Assembly (NCBI GenBank): GCA_020135845.1
Contig: JACHTQ010000010.1
Span: 1 to 51,653 of the forward strand
DNA length: 51,653 nt
Source of the DNA: Campylobacter sp. W0018
GTDB lineage: Bacteria; Campylobacterota; Campylobacteria; Campylobacterales; Campylobacteraceae
Direction: 5' to 3'
Shown here: piece after piece, positions 44,780 to 51,653 of the stretch
Layout of the letters: each line of letters begins with the position of its first letter
Numbering within the stretch: position 1 is the stretch's first letter
Notes under the pieces: model-generated
Told to the model about the DNA's origin: nothing
Seen by the model: only the letters and a program-made list of their open reading frames with translations
Database searches by the model: none
Position numbers and translations under genes: made by a program

Positions 44780-45705
44780 TATTTTTCCATATTTTTAAAA
44801 TGAAATAAACGCATTTTTGCGCAACTAGATCTTGAATTTTGCATTATTTCTTCTTCGCTTGCAATGATAACTTTTTTATTTAAAATTTTTCCTAAAGAAT
44901 GATTGTTTCCGCATTCGCAGCGTAAAGCTTTTTCATCGCAAATACAATTTTTAGACCATTTTTTGAAATAATTTTTTACGATTCTATCTTCTAAAGAATG
45001 AAAACAAATTATAGCTAAAATACAATCTTTTAGCTTTATTTTTTCTAATTTTTCTAAAAAGATTTTTAAAACTTCAAGTTCTTGATTAACTTCAATTCTA
45101 ATAGCTTGGAAAACTAGCGTAGCTTTAGAAACTTTTCTATGATTTTGCTTGGTTGCACCTATAATTTTTTGCAATTCTTTAGCGCTTTTTATAGGTTTTT
45201 CAATTCTTGATTGGCAAATTTTTTTAGCAATTAAATAAGCATCATCTAATTCGCCATACTCTTTAAAAATATAAGCAAGTTGTTCACAAGCATAGGAATT
45301 AACAATATTAAAAGCCGAAATTTTAGCATTTTGATTCATTCTCATATCTAAAAAATCAGAATTAAGATTAAATCCTCGCCCATTGTTATCCAATTGATAA
45401 GATGAAATCCCAATATCTGCTAAAATTCCTCTTAGTGAATTTGTAGAAATTTGATCAAGAATTTGACTAAAATTTGTTAAGAAAAATTGTGTTCTATTTT
45501 TAAACTTTTCAAGGCGTTTTTTAGAAAAATTGAGAGCTTCTTGATCTTGATCACAGGCGATAAGTTTTATATCGGGATGATTTTTGAGCAAAGATTCACT
45601 ATGACCACCAAAGCCTACAGTACAATCTAAAAAATATCCGCAATTTAAATTTTCAAAAGCCTTATTGACTTCATCAAGCAACACTGGAATGTGTGGAATT
45701 TCCAA
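44779..45705 (-). CDS. rsmH: 16S rRNA m4C1402 methyltransferase RsmH (MraW)
   Basis: It methylates C1402 of 16S rRNA at the P site. HIPVLLDEV (5-13), the SAM loop DCTVGFGGHSE (near 25), DIGISSYQLD (near 98), RGFNLNSDFLDMRMN (near 109) and CFHSLEDRIVK (near 232) are family blocks. The start is TTG 45705, after AGGAT. Length is 308 aa. It is the usual first gene of the division cluster and here runs opposite to ftsA-ftsZ. Confidence 0.96.
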   Translation of the reverse strand: MEIPHIPVLLDEVNKAFENLNCGYFLDCTVGFGGHSESLLKNHPDIKLIACDQDQEALNFSKKRLEKFKNRTQFFLTNFSQILDQISTNSLRGILADIGISSYQLDNNGRGFNLNSDFLDMRMNQNAKISAFNIVNSYACEQLAYIFKEYGELDDAYLIAKKICQSRIEKPIKSAKELQKIIGATKQNHRKVSKATLVFQAIRIEVNQELEVLKIFLEKLEKIKLKDCILAIICFHSLEDRIVKNYFKKWSKNCICDEKALRCECGNNHSLGKILNKKVIIASEEEIMQNSRSSCAKMRLFHFKNMEK

Positions 45706-45737
45706 GCTAAATCCTAAATTTATTGATTGATTTTGAT

Positions 45738-45743
45738 ATTATA
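45738..45743 (-). promoter_or_regulatory. -10 box of rsmH
   Basis: TATAAT on the minus strand, 33 bases before the TTG start of rsmH. Confidence 0.5.
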
Positions 45744-45820
45744 ACTTATTTTAATGTCAAAATCAAAAAAAAAAGAAATAATACTTTTATGTTAAATTAA
45801 ACTCCACTTAAAAACTTATA

Positions 45821-45829
45821 TGTTAAAAT
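45821..45829 (+). promoter_or_regulatory. Extended -10 of the ppiD-ftsA-ftsZ operon
   Basis: TGTTAAAAT, 30 bases before the PpiD-like ATG. It is probably a main promoter for ftsA and ftsZ too, as no gap separates ppiD and ftsA. Confidence 0.55.
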
Positions 45830-45859
45830 ATCGAACTTATTTTTTTATCAAGGAATAGT

Positions 45860-47350
45860 ATGCTTACTTGGATGCAGCATCATAGGAAATACCTTATTAT
45901 TACTATATGGATTAGTACTATTGCTTTAGTTGGAGCTGTTTTTGTGAATTGGGGTGCTTATGATTTTAACCTTGATCGCGCTTCAAATGCGGCTATTGTA
46001 GGAAATGAGAAGATAAGTTATAATGAATTTAATACACGATACAATCAAGTTTTTAATTATTACAATCAGATTAGCAATGGTAGTTTAGATGAAAAGAGTG
46101 CCGAAAAGATCGGCTTGAAAGAATTGGCTTTAAATTCACTTATAGAAGATAAACTTTTATTAAATTTTGCTAAAGATTTGGGCTTAAACTCTAGCGATAG
46201 TGAAATCATAAACAAACTTGCTCAAACAAGGGCTTTTCAAAATCCAATAGGTGAATTTAATAAAACAATTTATTATGAAATTTTACATGCAAATGGTTTT
46301 ATGCCTAAAGATTATGAAAAAATTCTTTCCGATGAAGTTATTATTGATAAATTAAATAAAATTTTCAATCTACCTTCTAGCGAAAATGAGATAAAAATGC
46401 TGGCAACTGCTTATTTTATAAGAGATTCTTTGAGTGTTGCGGAATTAGATTATGATAAAAAGAATATAAAAGTCAATGAAGAAGAATTGAAAAAATTCTG
46501 GGAGCAACAGAAGCAAGATTATAAGACAAGTCAAACTTATGAAATTTCTACATATTTTTTACCGTTAAATGATCAAAAATTTACAGAAGAAGAATTGCAA
46601 AAATTTTATAATGATGAAAATAATCGATTAAATTATAAAGATCAAAATGGTAAAATTTTAGATTTTAAATCAGTAAAGGATAAGGTTGCTAAAGATTATG
46701 GTTTAATCCAGCTTAAAAATTTAGCTAACACTAAATTTTTAGAACTAAAAAATAATAAAGAGCAATTTCAAAAAGATGAAAATGTTTCGGATTTGAGTGT
46801 TTATTATCCTTTAGAGCTTTTATCTAAGATAAAAAATGGAGATCTTTTAAGACCTGTTAGATATAAAGATGGCTATATGATTATTAAAGTTAATAAAATT
46901 GATCCTATAAGAATTAAAACTTTTGAAGAAGCTAGGAATGAAATTTTGCCTTTATATTTAAGCGAAAAGTCTAAAGAAAATTTAGAAAAAGAAGTGAAAG
47001 AGAAATTAAAAGATTTTAAGGGTGAAAATATAGGTTTTGTGACTAGGGATTCTCTACTTAGTGATGTTAAAATGGATAACAATATTTTTAATGATGCTGA
47101 GTTTAGTTATTTTTTAACTAATGTTTTTAACTCTGATCAAAATTCTTCTTATGTTCTTTTAAGCGATAATAAAGCAGTTCTTTATAAAATTAATAAGCAA
47201 AAGATTGATCTTAGCAACGATAAGCTAAATCAGCATTATAAAACATTAAAGCAGAATTTAGAAGTGTTAAAAGCTGATATGATCAAACAGGAATTAATTG
47301 ATCAATTAAGAAAAACATATCCAATAAAAATTTATTACAAAGGGAAGTGA
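45860..47350 (+). CDS. PpiD/SurA-like periplasmic chaperone
   Basis: One N-terminal membrane anchor (about 11-33) is followed by a SurA_N-like helical chaperone region (about 38-200) and a large periplasmic part of 496 aa in all. That is the PpiD plan: inner-membrane anchored folding factor for exported proteins. A parvulin PPIase domain is not obvious; the central region with FYNDENN and VRYKDGYMIIKVN may be a degenerate one. It overlaps the ftsA reading frame region and is placed just ahead of ftsA as in C. jejuni (Cj0694). Confidence 0.8.
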   Translation: MLTWMQHHRKYLIITIWISTIALVGAVFVNWGAYDFNLDRASNAAIVGNEKISYNEFNTRYNQVFNYYNQISNGSLDEKSAEKIGLKELALNSLIEDKLLLNFAKDLGLNSSDSEIINKLAQTRAFQNPIGEFNKTIYYEILHANGFMPKDYEKILSDEVIIDKLNKIFNLPSSENEIKMLATAYFIRDSLSVAELDYDKKNIKVNEEELKKFWEQQKQDYKTSQTYEISTYFLPLNDQKFTEEELQKFYNDENNRLNYKDQNGKILDFKSVKDKVAKDYGLIQLKNLANTKFLELKNNKEQFQKDENVSDLSVYYPLELLSKIKNGDLLRPVRYKDGYMIIKVNKIDPIRIKTFEEARNEILPLYLSEKSKENLEKEVKEKLKDFKGENIGFVTRDSLLSDVKMDNNIFNDAEFSYFLTNVFNSDQNSSYVLLSDNKAVLYKINKQKIDLSNDKLNQHYKTLKQNLEVLKADMIKQELIDQLRKTYPIKIYYKGK

Positions 47351-47352
47351 TT

Positions 47353-48735
47353 TTGAATATACTGGGAATTGACTTAGGTTCGACTCAAACTTGTGCTATT
47401 ATTGCGCAAAAAGATGATGAAGGTTTAAAAATTATTGGTTTTTCAAAAGCAAAAACTAATGGTGTAAAAAAAGGTGCTATTACAAATATCGAACTCGCTT
47501 CAAAATCCATTGAGGAAGCAGTAAGAAATGCTGAAATGATGAGTGGTGTGCATTATGATAAAGTTGTTGTTTCAATTTCTGGAGCGTATACTAAGAGTGT
47601 TGATAGTATAGGAGTTGTAAATATTCCAAATCATGAAATTGGAATCAAAGAAATACATCGAGCAGTAAGCACTGCAAAGCATACAGCTAATATACCAAGT
47701 GGATATGAAATCATTCATGTTTTACCTTATAATTTCAAAGTTAATGATTTAGAGCATGTAGATGATCCTTTAGGGATGAGTGGAAGTCGTTTAGAGGTTT
47801 CAACTCATATTGTTATTTCTCAAGAATCCCATATTAAAAATTTAAAAAAAGCTGTAGAATTAGCAGATTTAAGGGTTGATAATATAGTGCTTTCTGGTTA
47901 TGCTTCATCCATAGCTTGTTTAGATGATAGTGAAAAAGAACTCGGATCTGTTCTTATTGATATGGGTGGTGCAATTTGTGATATGGTAGTCCATACAGGA
48001 AATTCTATCCGTTATAATGATTGTTTACAGATTGGTTCTATTAATATCACTCAAGATTTATCCATGGCTTTGCATACTCCACTTAAAGAGGCTGAAAAAA
48101 TTAAACTCAATTATGCCGCTTTATCGCAACAACCTAATGCGCTTATACAAATTCCAACAATGGGTGATGAAAAAAGAGTTAATGAAGTTTCTTTGGATAT
48201 TATTTCTGAAGTTATTTATGCTAGAGCAGAAGAAACTTTGATGATTTTAGCAAAAATTTTAAGTGATAATCGTTATGCTAATAGTATAGGTGGTGGTGTA
48301 GTGCTTACTGGAGGAATGACTAAGTTGGCAGGAATCGATGAATTAGCTCCTGCTACTTTCGATAATCGTTCTATTAGAATAGCAACTGCAAGAAAAGATT
48401 TGATAACAAGTTTTAATGAGATCTTTAATGATCCTGAAAATACTTGTGCCATAGGACTTTGTCTTTACGGTGCAGGTTATTTTACCCCTTATGAGCTTGA
48501 TTCTAATGAAAAATTAAGATATAAAGGTGAAATAGAAAATTATAATCGCCAAATTAGACAAGAGATTATTCCTCAAAAAGAAATAGAAAATGAAATAAAA
48601 TCTGATTTTTTTGATGAAAATTTGCAAGAAAATGATACAATAGCAATTCAAGAACAATTGGATTTTAAAGAGACGCGAGAAAAAAAATCTGGCCTTTTTT
48701 CAAGCGTGTGGCATAAAATAGTAAATCAATTTTAA
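47353..48735 (+). CDS. ftsA: Cell division protein FtsA
   Basis: This actin-like protein tethers FtsZ to the membrane. Phosphate 1 loop GIDLGSTQTCAII is near residue 4, the SHS2/1C domain at about 85-165, and VLIDMGGAICDMVVH near 198 is phosphate 2. A C-terminal amphipathic helix (SGLFSSVWHKIVNQF) serves as membrane anchor. I choose TTG 47353 as start, seven bases after AAGGGA; GTG 47347 is too close to it. Length is 460 aa. Confidence 0.95.
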   Translation: MNILGIDLGSTQTCAIIAQKDDEGLKIIGFSKAKTNGVKKGAITNIELASKSIEEAVRNAEMMSGVHYDKVVVSISGAYTKSVDSIGVVNIPNHEIGIKEIHRAVSTAKHTANIPSGYEIIHVLPYNFKVNDLEHVDDPLGMSGSRLEVSTHIVISQESHIKNLKKAVELADLRVDNIVLSGYASSIACLDDSEKELGSVLIDMGGAICDMVVHTGNSIRYNDCLQIGSINITQDLSMALHTPLKEAEKIKLNYAALSQQPNALIQIPTMGDEKRVNEVSLDIISEVIYARAEETLMILAKILSDNRYANSIGGGVVLTGGMTKLAGIDELAPATFDNRSIRIATARKDLITSFNEIFNDPENTCAIGLCLYGAGYFTPYELDSNEKLRYKGEIENYNRQIRQEIIPQKEIENEIKSDFFDENLQENDTIAIQEQLDFKETREKKSGLFSSVWHKIVNQF

Positions 48736-48750
48736 CAAGGAGAGAATTTT

Positions 48751-49863
48751 ATGAATGAATTTTTAGTAGAAGAGATGCAACATAATAAAGGTGCGAAAAT
48801 TAAAGTTATAGGTTGCGGCGGCGGCGGCGGTAATATGATCAATCATATGGTTAAAATGGGATTAAATGATCTTGATCTTATTGCTGCTAATACTGATGCG
48901 CAAGCCATCTCTACATCTTTGGCAAAAACTAAAATTCAACTTGGTGAAAAGAAAACAAAAGGACTTGGAGCAGGTATGCTTCCTGAAGTTGGAGCAGAGA
49001 GTGCTAGAGAGAGTTTTGAGGAAATCAAAGCAAGTTTAAGCCAAAGTGACATAGTTTTTATCGCATCTGGTTTTGGGGGTGGAACTGGAACAGGTGCTAC
49101 TCCCGTTATTGCACAAGCGGCTAAAGAAATTGGAGCTTTAACAGTTTCTGTAGTTACTATGCCTTTTAGCTTTGAAGGTAAACAAAGAAAGAAACTTGCA
49201 GAAAGTGGACTTCTTGAGTTAAAAAAAGAAAGCGATTCTATCCTTGTAATTCAAAATGAAAAACTTCTAAGTATTATTGATAAAAAAGCGAGTATGAAAG
49301 AAGCTTTTAAATTGGTTGATGATATTTTAACTCGTGCGGTGAAAGGTATGGTTTCTATACTTTTAGATAATGGTGATATCAATGTTGACTTTGCGGATGT
49401 TAGAACTATTATGAGTCATAGAGGACTTGCTCTTATGGGCGTTGGAAGCGCTGAGGGCGAAAATGCTGTCGAGATAGCTTTGAAAAATGCTATAGAGTCT
49501 CCTTTATTGGATGGTATGGATATTAAAGGGGCTAAGGGCGTGATTTTACACTTTAAAACAAGTTCTAATTGCTCTTTATTTGAAATTTCTGCAGCGGCTA
49601 ATAGTATTGAAGAGAAAGTTGATGAAAATGCAAAAATTATTTTTGGATCAACTATGGATGACACTATGGAAGATAGAGTTGAAGTTACTATTATTGCTAC
49701 AGGTTTTGAAGATAAAGACACTGTTGAGAAAAAATCTTCAGAAGAAACTGAAGTGGCTAAGAAAAATCCTTATTTAAATCTTAAAAAAGTAAGTGGTGGT
49801 TTTGATGAAGAGATTATGGCTCAAATAGAAACTCCTACATTTTTACGCCGACAAATGGATTAA
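48751..49863 (+). CDS. ftsZ: Cell division protein FtsZ
   Basis: This tubulin-like GTPase builds the Z ring. Gly-rich loop GCGGGGGNMINHM (about 21-33) binds nucleotide; the tubulin signature GFGGGTGTGATPVIAQ is near 108, and T7 loop NGDINVDFADV near 208. The conserved C-terminal tail ends PTFLRRQMD. Length is 370 aa. The loop is encoded by four GGC codons in a row (48817-48828). AAGGAG precedes the ATG. A terminator hairpin follows. Confidence 0.98.
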   Translation: MNEFLVEEMQHNKGAKIKVIGCGGGGGNMINHMVKMGLNDLDLIAANTDAQAISTSLAKTKIQLGEKKTKGLGAGMLPEVGAESARESFEEIKASLSQSDIVFIASGFGGGTGTGATPVIAQAAKEIGALTVSVVTMPFSFEGKQRKKLAESGLLELKKESDSILVIQNEKLLSIIDKKASMKEAFKLVDDILTRAVKGMVSILLDNGDINVDFADVRTIMSHRGLALMGVGSAEGENAVEIALKNAIESPLLDGMDIKGAKGVILHFKTSSNCSLFEISAAANSIEEKVDENAKIIFGSTMDDTMEDRVEVTIIATGFEDKDTVEKKSSEETEVAKKNPYLNLKKVSGGFDEEIMAQIETPTFLRRQMD

Positions 49864-49866
49864 AAC

Positions 49867-49888
49867 TACAAGGCTTAAAAGCCTTGTA
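49867..49888 (+). terminator. Hairpin after ftsZ
   Basis: TACAAGGC (49867-49874) pairs with GCCTTGTA (49881-49888). The following TCTCTCC is pyrimidine-rich rather than a pure U-run. It separates the division genes from the sigma-54 dependent flgG2-flgG unit. Confidence 0.65.
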
Positions 49889-49942
49889 TCTCTCCTCTGT
49901 AATTTCTTTATTTTATTCTTTATTTTTCTATATTTTTAAAAG

Positions 49943-49960
49943 TTGGAACACTCTTTGCTT
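49943..49960 (+). promoter_or_regulatory. Sigma-54 promoter of flgG2-flgG
   Basis: TTGGAACACTCTTTGCTT, with GG (49945-49946) and GC (49957-49958) ten bases apart. Predicted start is near 49970, 28 bases before the flgG2 ATG. Confidence 0.92.
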
Positions 49961-49997
49961 TATATCTTTATGTAAAAACAATTTTATAGGTGAAAAT

Positions 49998-50810
49998 ATG
50001 CAAAATGGATATTATCAAGCAGTAGGCGGAATGGTAACTCAGTTTAATAAACTTGATGTTATTACAAACAATCTTGCCAATATCAATACAAGTGGATATA
50101 AAAGAGATGATGTTGTAATTGCAGATTTTAAAAGGATTTTTAAAGAAACTCAGGATGTGTTGCCTATAGAAAACAATACAAGAGATGCTTCACGCTTTAT
50201 CAATACTACCATAGATAGCGTACCGCAAGTTTCTCAAGAATATACAGATTTTAGTTTAGGTTCTTTAAAGGCAACCAATAATCCTTTAGATTTTGCAATA
50301 ACAAGAGATGATGCTTTTTATCTAGTTCAAACAAAAAATGGAGAAATTAGATTAAGCAAGGATGGAAATTTTCAATTAAATGAAGAGGGTTATTTGGTAA
50401 ATAAGCAAGGTTATAAGGTATTAAGCAGTGATTATTTTAACAATCCTGAAAATGCCGCTATTAAAATTCCAAATGGATCTTCGCAAATTAGTGTGGATAA
50501 AGATGGAAATATCGAAGTTGATGGCACAAGAAATGCAAGATTATTTATTGCTCAAGTAGATGATATGAGAGCCTTGCAAAAAGATGGAGATAATGTTTAT
50601 AAAATCGATGATTTAACTCGCATTAGAGACTTGGATAATTCTAACGCAGTGCGTCAAGGTTTCTCTCAAGGCTCCAATGTCAATCCGGTTGTTGAAATGG
50701 TAGGTTTGATTGAAGCTAATAGAATGGTTGAAATGTATCAAAAAGTTATGACAGCCCATATGGATGATTTAAACCAAGAAGCTATCAATAAACTTGCATC
50801 TGTTAAATAA
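49998..50810 (+). CDS. flgG2: Flagellar rod protein FlgG2 (FlgF-type)
   Basis: This rod component is secreted by the flagellar type III system. The N-terminal rod motif NKLDVITNNLANINTSGYKRDD (about 16-37) and the C-terminal VVEMVGLIEANRMVEMYQKVMTAHMD flank a central Flg domain. Length is 270 aa. The start is ATG 49998 after AGGTGA; a longer in-frame reading from 49884 crosses the sigma-54 promoter and is rejected. FlgF and FlgG2 are names for the same proximal/distal-rod junction protein. Confidence 0.94.
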   Translation: MQNGYYQAVGGMVTQFNKLDVITNNLANINTSGYKRDDVVIADFKRIFKETQDVLPIENNTRDASRFINTTIDSVPQVSQEYTDFSLGSLKATNNPLDFAITRDDAFYLVQTKNGEIRLSKDGNFQLNEEGYLVNKQGYKVLSSDYFNNPENAAIKIPNGSSQISVDKDGNIEVDGTRNARLFIAQVDDMRALQKDGDNVYKIDDLTRIRDLDNSNAVRQGFSQGSNVNPVVEMVGLIEANRMVEMYQKVMTAHMDDLNQEAINKLASVK

Positions 50811-50834
50811 GATTAAAAATTAAAAGGATAAAAA

Positions 50835-51626
50835 ATGATGAGATCACTTCATACTGCTGCTACTGGGATGGTAGCGCAGCAAACACAAATTGATGTTACT
50901 TCTAACAATATTGCCAATGTTAATACAGCTGGTTTTAAGAAAAGTCGTGCCGAATTTGCTGATTTGATGTATCAGGTTATGAAATATGCCGGAACTTCTA
51001 CTTCAGCTACAACCCTTTCACCTTCTGGTATAGAAGTGGGTGTTGGTGTGCGTCCTACTGCTGTAACAAAAGTTTTTACAGAAGGAAATTTAAAAGCAAC
51101 GAGTACAGATAGTCTTGATATGGCTATTGCTGGAAATGGTTTTTTTCAAATTCAGCTCCCTGATGGAACTATAGGATATACAAGAAATGGACAATTTACA
51201 AAAGATAATGAAGGTAATATTGTCAATTCTGATGGCTATAAATTACTTCCTGAAATGACCATACCAGAAGGTGCAACTGCTATCAATGTAGCCACTGATG
51301 GAACGGTATCGGTTATGCTTCCTGGGGAGCAACAAGAAACTCAAATCGGACAAGTAGAATTGGTGCAGTTTATTAATCCAGCAGGGCTTCACTCTATGGG
51401 AGATAACTTATATCTTGAAACAGGCGCAAGCGGTGCTCCGGTTGCTGGAATCGCAGGACAAGACGGACTTGGAACAATCAGACATGGTTTTGTGGAGCTT
51501 AGTAATGTTCAACTTGTCGAAGAAATGACAGATCTTATCACAGGGCAAAGAGCCTATGAAGCTGGCTCAAAGGCTATAACAACAAGTGATGATATGCTCG
51601 GCATTGTAAATCAGTTAAAACGATAA
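50835..51626 (+). CDS. flgG: Flagellar distal rod protein FlgG
   Basis: This is the main distal-rod subunit, linking rod to hook within the L/P rings. The N-terminal LHTAATGMVAQQTQIDVTSNNIANVNTAGFKKSR is classic FlgG, with SLDMAIAGNGFFQI and the C-terminal GFVELSNVQLVEEMTDLITGQRAYE. Length is 263 aa. It lies 24 bases after flgG2 with an AAAGGA site; the second ATG (50838) is an equally possible start. It shares the sigma-54 promoter. Confidence 0.97.
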   Translation: MMRSLHTAATGMVAQQTQIDVTSNNIANVNTAGFKKSRAEFADLMYQVMKYAGTSTSATTLSPSGIEVGVGVRPTAVTKVFTEGNLKATSTDSLDMAIAGNGFFQIQLPDGTIGYTRNGQFTKDNEGNIVNSDGYKLLPEMTIPEGATAINVATDGTVSVMLPGEQQETQIGQVELVQFINPAGLHSMGDNLYLETGASGAPVAGIAGQDGLGTIRHGFVELSNVQLVEEMTDLITGQRAYEAGSKAITTSDDMLGIVNQLKR

Positions 51627-51653
51627 TTAATTTGTTTTTTAGTCTTATTTTAG

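Noticed and set aside
49884..49997. Longer N-terminus for FlgG2
   Set aside because: It would include the sigma-54 promoter and predicted transcript start; conserved homology begins at ATG 49998.
1..51653. CRISPR arrays, tRNA or rRNA genes, insertion sequences, prophage
   Set aside because: No regularly spaced repeats, cloverleaf genes, transposases or integrases were seen on either strand.

Overview
The window is a 51.6 kb, very AT-rich and densely packed stretch of a Campylobacter chromosome. Gene content and order closely follow, from memory, the Cj0637c-Cj0698 segment of C. jejuni (msrA ... flgG). The proteins are near-identical in kind but diverged enough that this is probably a related thermotolerant Campylobacter species rather than C. 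jejuni itself. I see no rRNA, tRNA, CRISPR array, insertion sequence or prophage. About 96% of the sequence is coding, and many genes overlap by 1-60 bases.

Layout. 238-3635 (minus): msrA, ppa, adk, aspS. 3721-6101 (plus): NAD kinase and recN. 6181-14462 (plus): a ten-gene run with the degenerate-GGDEF regulator cbrR, tatD, a MltD-like transglycosylase, rlpA, kdsC, lptC, lptA, engB, an MreD-like protein and PBP2, i.e. envelope building. 21070-14482 (minus): a seven-gene chain rplI-hslV-hslU-era-(GspL-like)-(GspM-like)-pepP. 21215-23836 (plus): an Hsp15/RqcP-like S4 protein, tsaE, lptB and rpoN (sigma-54). Then dcuB, a complete kdpFABC potassium pump with a KdpD that lacks its kinase half, and uvrB (minus). 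34085-36813: two small unknowns, a pseudopilin and priA. 38692-36806 (minus): a CysC-family kinase and phase-variable cipA (DUF2972). Then ispG, flgH (minus), pta-ackA, a membrane protein, and a split division cluster: rsmH plus a probable long FtsL on minus, PpiD-like, ftsA and ftsZ on plus. The window ends with the distal-rod genes flgG2 and flgG.

Regulation. Four close matches to the Campylobacter sigma-54 element (GGAAC-N7-TGCTT, with ten bases between GG and GC) are visible: upstream of flgH, upstream of flgG2, at the extreme left edge pointing out of the window, and in the rplI/S4 divergent region. The last lies across the -35 zone of the promoter that drives the operon encoding sigma-54 itself, suggesting a feedback loop. 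Extended -10 boxes of the TGnTAnAAT type precede most other operons, and two of them place the start of transcription essentially at the ATG (leaderless mRNA).

The most novel-looking system is the pair at 36806-38692. It combines a CysC-family kinase resembling the cytidine-diphosphoramidate kinase of the capsule O-methyl-phosphoramidate pathway with a DUF2972 transferase switched by a G9 tract. This could be a stand-alone, phase-variable phosphoramidate (or sulfo-) decoration module outside a capsule locus.
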